Source: Liriodendron chinense (lineage: Eukaryota; Streptophyta; Magnoliopsida; Magnoliales; Magnoliaceae). Taken from it: DNA of 64,000 nucleotides. The translations under genes and the position numbers were made by a program. Of the stretch, positions 24,101-36,100 are shown in pieces. Each line of letters starts with the position of its first letter. Position 1 is the stretch's first letter. The DNA lies in the NCBI GenBank assembly GCA_003013855.2, contig ML058453.1, positions 2,650,361-2,714,360 of the forward strand, written 5' to 3'. Below the pieces are notes generated by a model that had not been told where the DNA came from, did not search any database, and saw only the letters and a list, made by a program, of their open reading frames with translations.

Positions 24101-27100
24101 ATTTTAAAAGGCCATTTATTGCCAATTCATTTACCTCCAATTTCATTTCCCATTTACCTCTATTTACAAGCTCCCAAACGAGCCCTTTCCCATTTACCTC
24201 ATCGATGCACACTTAGAAATGAAAACATCACAAAAAACAAGTGCATATAATAGGTTTCCTTTGTATAGTGTCCTAATCTATGCGCTGTGTCACTGAACTG
24301 CTGCTGGTATATTAAATAAATTTAAGAGGACGTGTATGGAAATAGAAGCAATACATTTAAAAGTAAAAGAAGTAGAAAACTAGAAATATACTTGTGAATG
24401 ATGTGTGTGGTTGTGGCTCAGATCCACATAAGGCTGCGCAATGGCTCAAAATCATTATCTCTATCTCTATGGGATTGGGCATAGTACTGCCGCTACTGGT
24501 TGACAAATGAGAATCGTCAACCACACGCAGTTGTATCAAACCCTAGGACCAAATCATGCCTAAACACACCTAGTTCAATAAAAGAGATTCTTCTACTAGA
24601 AACGAAAGGAAGAAAATGTAATAACTAGTGAATAATTGAAGCTCTCACCAGTTTTGATGACTTGGATCATACACCCCATGTGTGCAAACTTGCAATTGCA
24701 CAAACCCTAGCCCAAGGCTTGAAGAAAAGATAAGATGTCCCAAAATTGCTGGACAATTTTTGTTATTGAGTTTTTTATGAAAGGGAACAAAAGAAAAGCC
24801 TTACAACTAATCCGGGCTCTACATCAAGCATAAACTATGGGTTGGATGTTAGATTCTCAACCCCACGATCTTATTTTAAAGGGAAGAGATTAAAATATCC
24901 TTATATACTTAAGTGAGACATAAGCAAAGCAAAATAAACTAAAATTTGTCAAAAAATAAAGCAAAAATCGTAACTTAAGAAAAAATGCCACCAAAAGGCG
25001 CTTTTATGGTCCCAAAAGTGTACCACGGGTATCATAATGCATGATCCATTGATGGGTCTACAGGTTTGGCCCATTATGGAAGACATTTGGGCCCCTTTCT
25101 ACGCTCTAATCCATTCCAAAACTCATTGACAAGTAAATTAGCTTGATCTATCAATGTTAGGTCATCCATGCCCTCATCATCCTCCTCGGGTTGGGAAGGA
25201 CTTGTCCTTGAGTTTGATCCACGATTTGCTGCCTTATATGATGTAAGATAAGCAACATTGGACACATTAGAAATGTTCACTCTAGGTGGTTGCTCAATGC
25301 GACAAAATTGTTGTTAATCTGCTTCAAGTAGTGTTTTAAATAGCGATAGCGTGATGCGTAGTGTTCATCCCTCTATAGCGTGTAGCGTAAGCTACAAAAT
25401 ACTTTCATTTTTTTAATTTAAATATAGGAAAAATATGATATATAGTAAGAGAAAAGCAAAAAATATAAAAATGCCTAAAAGATGGTTAATTTTTCAATAA
25501 TAAGCATATTCAAATAAGTTATTAATTATCATTTATCAAAAGCCAATCCACATATAAAGTCATAAATGAAATCAAATAATTATTACGTCAACAACTTTCT
25601 AAGCAAAGCATTTTTTTTTTTTTTTTTGAATCAAACCACCTTAATTAATAATGTTTATTTGAAACGACAAGTCACAAGTCACAAGTCACGAGTATGAAGA
25701 GAAATAAAATTCCACAGGTTAAGAGTATTAAGTACAATATAGATGTCATCTATATAAAGAGGGTTTTCGAAAACCCTCTTTCGAAACCCTTTTCTTTTAA
25801 GTTTAGTTTTAAAAGTTTTTTAGCGTATGAGTATCACCCCATCTTTAACAAAGGATCACCACCATTTTAAGTGAAAGTAAACAAAGAAAGGTTTTATTTT
25901 AACTTTACATTTTAAGTTTTTTTTATTATTTTTTTATTTTTATAATATGAGTTCTACACCATTTTAACAAACAAGAGTAAAAAAAAGTAAAATAAAAATA
26001 AATAAATGTTCTTATCACCCTAAAAAAACAAAACAAAACAAAAATACACTGTAGAGCACGCTACAAGCGCTACACGCTACATAGTTGTAGCTTACACTAC
26101 GACCCCTGTAGCGTACGCTTCAAGGGATTTACGTTATTTAGCTATGCTACGCTACGTAGCGTACACTACGAGTGTTATTTGAAGCACTGGCTTCAAGATC
26201 TTGCACAAGCTAATTTTTTTTCTCTGCTTTAGCTTGTCGTAAGTGCCCGTTGTGAACATTTCTTTCTGCATGTGAACCCACACTAGATCTCCTTGTTCAA
26301 AAATCACATTCTGACGTTGTCTATCTGCCGCAAACCTTGTATGGGATGGAAGGCTAGACATCGCTCGTGGTTGCAGGTTTCGCCTAGATCCCCTCTCTCA
26401 TGGGTTTCAATACTATTTTCTGATTATCTTTAATGGAGGTGTATGTATTTTTCCAACCATCATGAATGGTCCGTTGATCACACTGCCATGGTCGACACAA
26501 TAATACATGTCATATGTCTATACCTTAGACTACGTCATACCACACATTGTCATGATAGCTTTTACCAATCGTGAAAGAAACTAAACAACGGCGAAAAGCC
26601 TTTACCTCACTTCTTTGCTTAAACCAAGCAAGTTTATATGGAATTGGATGCCCCTTGGTTCTCAACCGGACCTTTTCTACTACCTCCTCAAAGATGATAT
26701 TTTCACAGTTGCCACCATCGACGATCACTCCATAGACTTTGTCATTCACTGTGCAGCTCATGTAGAAGATATTAGTCTGCAACCAATCATCTTCCTTAGG
26801 TGACTTTGGTGCGAGAAGAGCCTTTTGGATCACCAATGTTTTTGGACCATCAACATATATTCCCTTGTCACCACTGTCAGTATCATAATCCGCACCATGC
26901 GTTCCCTCTATGGTCTGACCTTCATCGTCAACTAACTATTCCTCCACAATTGCTTTGGAGCAACTAGTCAGATTGACTTGTCGCTGCCTACATTCAGAGG
27001 AAATATGCCCAACTCGTATTTATAGCATCAAATATTTTTCTGACTTGTTTGTACTGCTGCCCCGTTAGTTAAAACTTGTGACCCGGATGCCAAAGTGACA

Positions 27101-30100
27101 TTCTTGACTCGACTCGAATTCTGTACAAGCTCACTACTACTACCCAAAACACTAGTGGATCTAAGATTCTAAGGTGGTTTGCCTACATACTTCTACAACA
27201 ATAAACACTTGTTGAATCTCCAACTGATCTACAATAGTGGGTCGTAACCCTTCCATGAAACAAGTAACCAACTGCTCTTCGGTCTCAGATAAATTATTTC
27301 AGGTCATCGGATTATGGAACTCTTCTGCATACTCCTTTACAGTCTTGTTCCCTTATCAGATATGTTGTAATTGCTGAAAAAGAGACTATAAGTAGTCGAT
27401 GGATAGAAATGCCTCCTTCATGAGAGACTTCATCTTCTCCCATGTTTTCACCTTGGACTCTCCGCGCCTTTCTCGAGTGACCTTAACCTATTCCCAACAC
27501 GTTGAAACTCTACCTTTCAATTTCATGGCGATTATTTTCACATTTTTTGCTTCGTCCACATCTTTGTAATAAAAAAAAATCCTTTTCACAGTATCAATCC
27601 AATCTAGAAAATTGTTCCCACACATGCTGCCATGATTTTCGGGGACTCCTACCTTCACTTCCAACTCCCTACTTCGGTCATAATAATCCTTCCCGCTCGT
27701 CGCGACTCAACCAACGGAGCTTCACGGTGGGACTTGTTAATGTCTCTCTCACTTGAGTCATTGTCATCGTTTTCTTGAGTTGGTGGTTCATTCCTCGCTA
27801 ATAGCGTAGTGAGTTGTTGGGAGATGATTTTCATTTCCTCTCCAACATGGCAAATCTCTCTTTTATTGGATATGTTTCTTCCTTGCCCATTCTTCGTGCA
27901 TCGCGGCCTCTACTTTTATGTGGTATCATTGCAAGAGAAGAAGCTCATACAAGAACAAAATAATGGTGGAAATGGAGGCTCCGATACCAAATCTGGTGTA
28001 GCTAATGAATGAGAATCGTCAACCACCCGTAGTTGTATCAAATCCTAAGATCAAATCATGACCAAACACACCCAATTCAATAAAAATAGGTTATTCTACT
28101 AGAAACGAAAGGAAAAAATGCAATAACCAACGAATAAAATAGCTCTCACCAGTTTTGATGGCCTGGGTCATATGCCCCACGTGTGTAAACTTTCAATTGC
28201 ACAAACCCTAGTCCAAGGCTTGTAGAAAAGATAAAAAAAAAATTTCCCTAAAGCTACTGGACAATTTTTGTTATTGTGTTTTATATGAAAGGAAACAAAA
28301 GAAAAGCCTTTAACTAATCTGGGCCTTACATCAAGCATGAATTATGGGTTGGATGTTATAATCTCAACTCTACAATCTTATTTTAAAAGGAAAAGAGTAA
28401 AATACCCTTATCTACTTAAGTGGAACATAAGTAAAGCAAATAAATTAAAATTCGTCTAAAAATAATGGAAAAATCATTACTTAATGAAAATGCCATCAAA
28501 AGATACTTTGTGGACCCAAAAGTGTACCACGTTGCATGGTCTATTGACGAGTCTACGGGTTTGGCCCATTATGGAAGACATTTGGGCCCCTTTCTACGCT
28601 CTAATCTATGCCAAAACTCATCGGCAAGTAAATCAACCCGATCCATCAATATTAGGTCATTTATGTCCTCATCACCAGGTCATAGTATAATAATACCAGT
28701 GAAGATACTCTCTGACATAACGCTGGTACTCATCATCTTCGATCTAGACTAGTATGCTCATTTGTGGGTACTGCGTAATTGTCACAATCTGTGGCTAATA
28801 TGGATCTAGGGTGAGTACATATGAAGCTCTTGAATATCCATACTGCTTCCCATGTTCATATTGTGTATATCCCTACCTATATGTGGAAGTGAACTCTTGA
28901 TTGCAGTAAAAAAATGATGTGCTGTAATCGCCAGAGTTGTTCGCCACATATCCACCAGTTCGTATCCATATCCATATCATGGCACAAAACTAGAGCTACC
29001 CTCCTGTGTCTGTGATCTATATCCATACTTAACTCTGGCTTAGAACTAGAGTTGCCTTGTTGTGTCCATGTCTCAGAACTAGAGCCACCCCGCTTATCAT
29101 AAACGCTTGTCTCCCTAGTGGCCCATCTACCACAATTCTCGATTTTTCGCAATTTTCTACAAATTTGCCGATCTCCTCCAAATTTTGAAATTGAAGCTCC
29201 AAATTGATGATTTTTCATGCAAAACATGAAGAATCATGGATTTGTAACCATTTTCCAATGATTACAACCTAAAAACACGAAAAAAAAATCAAAAGTAAAA
29301 AATACTCGCAGTGTTGAAACTGGCCCACGAAGCCTTCGATCGAGATTTCTCTCAAATGTGGAAATTTTTCTTCCAATAATTTACCTAGGAGTGGTCGAAA
29401 TCAACATACAATGGAGCAAGAAGGGAATTTTTGAAAAAAAAAAAAAAAGAATTTTTGATTTTGTTTTTGTTTTTAATGAAAGAGGGCTATCTTGTTTGGA
29501 TATCACGTGATATCGATATTGTGTTGACACTCGTTGAATAAATCCATAGGGCCTTGTGTGATTTTTTGGGATATATTGTGATATTGTGTGATATTTAGTG
29601 TGACACCAAGAATTCTAGAGAATACTTGTGCATATCGTATTGCCTGACTGCGATACACAAAATATCGGCTGACATCTGCGATATTGCAAACATTGAGGCC
29701 AAAGACTTCCCTCTTCTAGGTGGAGAGTTTAGCTTTTAACATTTTCAACTTTTGAAAAGCTTGAAGTCCGCATGACGCTCAATCTCAAAGCCGACCATCA
29801 ATCAGAAACTAGGGATCGACAACTTTTGACCTTTAACCAAGCTAGCTTGAACTTGAAGGTCTTGGGACCCTAGTTACTCTCCTCCACTTTTAGCAGGACA
29901 GGATAATGATGATCTGACATAGAAGGCCTCTCTGATGGGAGAAGGAACTTATGAATCCAGTTGGAGGACAATGGGGATCTATCCAAAAGAAAACAGAAGG
30001 GGAAGCTTGACCATTAGATCATGTGAACCTCATACCCCCCATCGGATGTCCAAAAAATTTCGTCTATGGACCCTTCTAGCGAAACATCTCATGCTAGCAG

Positions 30101-33100
30101 TGACCCGGCCCCAGTGGAGCTTCTCATGTGCAAAGCGGATGGTGTTGGATACACCACAAAAGTTCCCATCTATCAAAGATAGTAGATAACTCTTCCAAAA
30201 AATGGGGTCGAAGTGAAGGGCGGTTCAGACCATAAACTCCAAAAAAAAAAAGAAAAAGAAAAAAAGAAAAAAGCACCCATTTGAAGCCAAACGAGACCTC
30301 TTGAAAAACAATGTTAACAAAAAAGGCACTCGACCAACTATCCTTTTTGTGCCAAAGATGGGTTCCACAAAACCACAATACCCTCCGCCGCCCTATCGAA
30401 TCAAGGGACACCCAATCAACTAACTTACGACCCCAAAGAGATTGAACAATACCCTTATCAATAGATTGGAGCTTAACCTCTTGGATGACAACGATATTGG
30501 CCTTTAGATTGCTTGTAGACCTAGTTAACCGAACGCGCTTTTGGGGGCAACCAAGCCCACGAACATTCCGGGATAAAATGTTCATTGGACAACCGATCTA
30601 CCCCCTCTCCCACCTCACACTGTGAGGAACCACATCCAGATGCCCATCCAGGTCAACCCCCAAATTAATGATCTCCCTACACCCCTTTGAAGCCTACAAG
30701 GATCTCCTGACAGCTTCCCTCGACAACAGTCTGATACCTCTCTGATTTATAAATTGAAAAAGGGCCATGTGATCCTCATCTTTATCTCCAAATACCATCC
30801 CTAGCAGTCTACAAGCCATGGCATATAGCATCCTTGACCCATCTTTTTATCCTTGACAATAACGACCAAACCTTCCACACTATTGATGGAGAGGATGGGG
30901 GAATGAAGGTTACTAGGAAGAATCCGTATATCCTCTAGACAGAAGGCGACTTGAATAGAGGGAATATCCAAAGTGTCCTCACGACCATGAGAGACAGGCG
31001 ACTCATGCTAAAAAAATGACATTCCCCCCCTTCTTGGGCTACGTCTATGGAAAGGCGATCAGAGGAGAATGAACTAGAGCAAGGAAAACACAATCTGCCT
31101 CACCACTAGCACCCACAGAGATATCCTCATAGACCTAAGAAGGAGACCCTTGATAAAGAAGGAAGGAGGAAGAAGGCGGGGTATGAAATGACCCTGAGAG
31201 AAAAGGTGAATAAGGAGGGGAGACGCACGTGGGAGAGAAACTATCCACACGAGCCAACATACCTAGATTATTCACACAAGTAGGGGACATCACATGAATA
31301 GATGAAAAGGGTAAGACATTAGGCTCTGATTCTCGAGACTCCTTGCTAGTTGGCCAAGATACGAAGGAGGCCAAACATGTGTCACTGGAGTTGGCTGGCT
31401 GTCATCATATCTAACCTCGAATGGCTGCCTGGCGTCCATCCAATAAGTAGGAGATGAATCATTTCTCTACAATATGCCTTCTTCAAGAGTCATGATAGGG
31501 ACACACTTTGGCCTTTTTGAAGCTAGAGAGGCGGTGGATTGACATTTGTCCACTGTCTCTCATAAATACAAAGGACGGCTAACGACAAAACACCAATAAC
31601 ATTAACGCCATGCGGCTGATCCCTGTATGTCTCAAACTCAGAAGTTGGAGCTCATTTTCTCTAAAGGCGACACGTAGCCACTTCACTGTTCAAGACACTT
31701 TGATAATCAATGCCTGAGGATCTGTCGCAAATCCTCTTCTGATTACCTCATCCCCACTCGAGGCACAATCATTCGGAGTAGGGGCACGTGGCTAAAACTC
31801 CCCACTCAAGACATGTAGGGGATTAGAAGAGAGGACCCCTTCAAACTGACATGGCGAAATCCTAAGCCTGTGGTCATAAGGGTCCATCGAGGGGGAGGAT
31901 TGGAGCCCTACACGAAGTAGGGCCACCACTGACTAGGAGCCAGCTTGAGACAAGGATACGAAGGATCTGGACGGACATGTGGGTGGTGAGAATCTTGCCT
32001 TCAGCGAGTTAGGCTTACATACGACATATCGAAGAATGGTCCATTACAATATCGAGTATGTGTAAAAAACACAAGAAAATGGGATATTCTTGTGTTTACA
32101 TTTTTCCTTTTTCTAAGATTTGCCCCCCCCCCATTCCTTGCCCCCCCCCCCCCCCCCAAAAGAACAGCCACTGATGCGCCTCAATATGGGGTTGACATGG
32201 TATGATAAACTTTATATTGTATTGTTTTTAGGTGGGGTTGACATGGCCTCTGAATCGACTTGAGAACCTTGGTTGTGAGCATGTATATTGTCATCGAAGA
32301 AGTAAAGATCTCATTAAGGAGGATGAGTAAAGAAAGAGCCGCTCGAATAGATTATACATACTTACCAAAGTGTGGAAGATACTGGACTAAATTGGATTTT
32401 TTAGTTACCTAGTTTTTCAATAAGCTTTTGCCAAAAAAAGGGCTAGATATAGGAGGAGAAGCATTGTAATTGCTTATTTACAAGAACAAAGGAGACAAAT
32501 AGTTATAGAACTGCACGAACTATTAGAGGATCAAACACATAGGTAACCCCATGAAGCTCTGGGAGAGGTGGCAGAATAAAGGTGAAGACCAAAAACAAGG
32601 CTATTAGAAAATCAGTTTGGCTTTATCCCGAGGATATCGACAATTGAATTCTACGAAGACAATTGGTGGAAAAAATAGAGATTAGAGGAATAATCTACAC
32701 ATTGTTTCATAATCATAGATCTTGAGAAATGATATTATGGGGTCGGTGATAAGGAGGAAAGGGTTCTTAGTAGGATGTATTGGCATTATTGAAGACATGT
32801 ACTAAGGTACCGTTATAGGAGTGAGAATAACCTATAATGAGACAAATGGGTTTCAAATAGTAGTGGGTCTTTGTCAAGGGTCGACATCGACTTTACCTTT
32901 TTGCACTATCTATAGAGTAATTATTTGCTAGCATCCAGGATATGATCCCTTGATGGGTGTTGTTTGCAGATGACATGGTGTTGGTCGACAATTGTCATGA
33001 CCAGAGGAGGCAAATGCTAAATTGGTCATTTGGAGGAAGGCTTTGGAGTCTAGAGACGTTCAAATTAACAGAACCAAGGAGTATTTGGAAAGCAACTTAC

Positions 33101-36100
33101 TGTTGTTGGGGATGAGGCTTTCATCTAGTAAGAACTGTTATAGAGGGTTGGTAGTGGAGGAGGAAAGCCTGATCTCTCTTTTCGTTTCGTGTGAGGGTGA
33201 GAACATGGTTTGGTGCCCTCGGCTTCGTAGAAACCTTCTTGAAGAAGAGATGGAAGGTGGCCCTCCGCAAGTCCTTTCTTTCATGTGGCTTGTGGGTAGA
33301 AACAAGGTGCTTGGGATGGATAGTCTCAGGAAAAGAGGCCTCATTATTATCAATAGTTGTCATTTGTGCTTTTGGGTGGTGGAATGATGAGCCTCTTCTT
33401 TCTGCATTGCCCTAATGGCCCAATTTGTCTAGGGGAAAGTCTTCTCGGTCGTCTGAGTCGATTGGGCGATGCCCCCATCTAATGGGGTCTTATTTAGTGC
33501 CTGGGATGGAGTGGGTATGGGATGTAAGACAAGGAAGACTCTGTGGCGGATAGTTATGCTCACTGTCTTATGTTCGGCATGGAAAGAGCACAACAATTGA
33601 ATTTGTTGTAATTCCAGAGACCTGATGAGGTCTTCTTCAAAGCTAAATGTCTTGTTTTGGAAGGGGGTTGAGCTTTTTTGGCTTATGGGGATCCTTTGGG
33701 CTTTTTGCAAGGTTGTTGGGGTTTCCCTTCTTGTGTTCCGGATGATGCCTTATCATCCTTCGTTTTAGTTCAATAATCTTTTGGTATCGTTCAAAACATT
33801 AAAAAAAAAAAAAAAAGAACAATTATAGAGGGTGAGGTTTGATTATTCAAAATGATGGGGAAAATGTTGATGACGTATCAAATAGGATTAGAGCAATGTG
33901 GATGAAATGGGATGTTCCTCCAGAGTGTTTTTGTGATCGTTGAATGTAGGCTATGCCCAATTCAATTGAAGACCTCTTCAACGCTTGGCATGCTGATCCA
34001 GGAGGAGCCTTAGGGAAAAGGAAATGGAGGTTCCTTTAGGTAGTTCTATGGGCTGTGTGGGCGGAGAGGAATAATTGCTGTTTCAGAAAGGCTGGGGTGT
34101 TTTCTAGAGTCCTAGTGCTGTTCAGGGATTGGCCACCTTAGTTTTTTTGACTTCCGGGGTCTTCTCTCCCGCTGTGGGGCAGGCTGTTTTATTTATGTTC
34201 TTGCTTTTGTTTCTCTTTGTTTTGTTTTTTCTTTGTTTCTCTTTGTAGTTCTTCTTTTTTTGCTTTGCCTAATAAAATTCTCATCTTTCGAAAAAAAAAA
34301 AAAAAGAAAAGAAAAAAAAGAAGGAAAGAAAAGAAAGATTGGATGAAGGCTGACAGTAGGGGACTAAAGTTGGAGCCAAAGGCATCTATCTGTCTTCTTG
34401 TTTGAACATTGTATCCTAGCATGGATGTTTATGATATCTGTTTTTCCTGTGGACCATGGGAACATTTAAATAAGATATCTGAAGTTCTGAACTTTTACTT
34501 TCCAATCCAAACACCTGAAATGGAAATGGAAATGGAAATGGTGAAGTTAAAGCATCTCCACATCAATTCTTGCTGCAAAGCAAACCTGTGAAAGGTAATC
34601 CATTTCCACTTCTGCTGACGTCAGATTTCCACGTTTTGGGATTCCATGGTAGTTTCCATTTCGATATTTTGGTTCCTTCCTAAACAATCAGGTCCTCAAG
34701 GAAAATTTTCATAAGACAACTGTTCAGCTGACTATAGTTTACTGGGGCGGAGGCTTGGGCAGTTAGAAACAAGCAGAGATTGAGCGTTGCAGAGATGGGG
34801 ATGTTGAGATGGATATTGGGAGGATGAGGACACAATTAAGAACAAAGTTATCTGAAGCCGCGTAGTAGTAGTTCCAATAAGAGAAGATTATGGAGAACAG
34901 TTTGAGATGGTTAGATCATGCACAATTAATACTGTTGATGATTCTGCCAAGGAGAGAAGCATTGATTAGGGTTGAAGGGTCTGTAAAGAGGATAGGAGGA
35001 AGACCTAAGAGGACTTGCATTGAGTTGGTGAGAAGGGATACGAAGGCTTGTTCACTTACCAAGGATATGGCCTTAAGAGGGGATTGCTTTTTTTTTTTTT
35101 TTGAAACGAAAAAAAAGATGTGTCGCCTGAGAGATTCGAACTCTCGTGGGGAAACCCCATGTACTTAGCAGGCACACACCTTAACCAAAAGAGAGGGGAT
35201 TGATTGGCATATCGATATTTGCAAAGCTGGCCCCAAATTACTGGGACAAGGCTATGATGATGATAGAGTTGGTTAATTATGTTTAGTATAACTGTGTAAG
35301 TATGTGTAATTGTGTTCTATACCAATTTTCTTTAGTCCTGAACACTTCTGGGCTCGAGTTTTCTTTAGCACTAGATATTGAGTAATTTCTGGGTTTTTAT
35401 CTGCAGTTCTTGCCTGAATACAATACTGGACTTGCTAACTAGCATCCTTTATCTCGTAAATGATGAGCAGGTGCTTTGGCCTGAATGTGGTTGGCAGCCG
35501 GTGTCTTTAACTGATTTAATTACTGGTGCTTCAGTAAAAAAAGTTTATAGAAAAGCAACCTTGTGCATCCATCCTGATAAGGTGCAACAAAAGGGTGCAA
35601 ATCTTCAACAGAAGTACATTGCAGAAAAAGTGTTCGACCTCCTTAAGGTACTTCATGAATTTTGGATTTCTGATTATTTGTTTCATTTGACTTCTGTAAT
35701 TATTTATTTCCAGTTTGTAGAAAACTTAAGAAATTGAAGTTTTTAGTTACGTACTGCCTATTTTTCATGCATTTTGATCAAATGAAGTTATCAGGTTCAA
35801 ATGATATTTCATATTTATAATCCTTGATTTTGGACCAAGTGCATGTGTTTATGCATGGAAAGCTGATATTAGTTTGATTGTTACAACATTTGGTAACAAG
35901 TGCATTTTTTTTGTGGTAACATGTGGTTGTAGTTTTGCTTCTCTTGGATAGAATGTTATTCTTCTTTAGGTGCGAGGTTTATATACATTTCTTTTTTTGT
36001 TGGATTGCTTGCGTCTAAATGGGCATTTGCAGGGCATCTTGGAGTTGGCTCAATCCATCTCATTCATCTCGGTTTAGATTTTGGAGTGTTCTTAAAGTAG

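Larger units (their letters stand above)
24508..28580 (-). mobile_element. Ty3/gypsy LTR retrotransposon, internally deleted
   Basis: Two direct repeats, 24508-25085 (578 bp) and 28010-28580 (571 bp), both begin TGAGAATCGTCAACCAC and end GAAGACA, so they are LTRs with TG..CA ends. On the minus strand the right copy is the 5' LTR. A primer-binding site like the tRNA-iMet type (TGGTATCGGAGCC, complement of 27977-27989) lies just inside it. A purine-rich PPT-like tract (AGAAAGGGG, complement of 25092-25100) lies inside the 3' LTR. Between them on the minus strand come gag remnants (about 27900-27000), a retroviral-type protease (26836-26525) and the end of integrase (26361-26200, resumed at 25328-25100). 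Reverse transcriptase and RNase H are missing. LTRs differ at many sites, so the insertion is old. Confidence 0.88.
32270..35275 (+). pseudogene. RTE-like LINE ORF, decayed and split by three insertions
   Basis: Forward-strand fragments appear in the right order for a single RTE-like LINE. The reverse transcriptase core lies at 32500-33000 (residues like KAIRKSVWLYPED against 'SENQFGFMPGRST', and WVLFADDMVLVDN at 32950-32990 with the catalytic FADD). Next come SNRIRAMWMKWDVPPECFCD-like residues (33870-33945), LKENFHKTTVQ (34694-34726), a GGLGS-type segment (34745-34765), NSLRWLDHAQ (34893-34922), KRIGGRPKRTCIELVRRD (34987-35040), and finally GDWHIDICKAGPKLLGQGYD (joined across 35080 and 35203). 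Gaps in this order hold an L1 fragment (33149-33815), another L1 fragment with unexplained DNA (about 33980-34690), and a tRNA retropseudogene (35087-35191). Many stops show it is long dead. Confidence 0.8.

Noticed and set aside
35087..35191. A functional tRNA-Ser(GCU) gene
   Set aside because: The 5' acceptor strand and D-stem strand are missing, and the copy has a poly(A) tail and target duplication, so it is a retroposed fragment.
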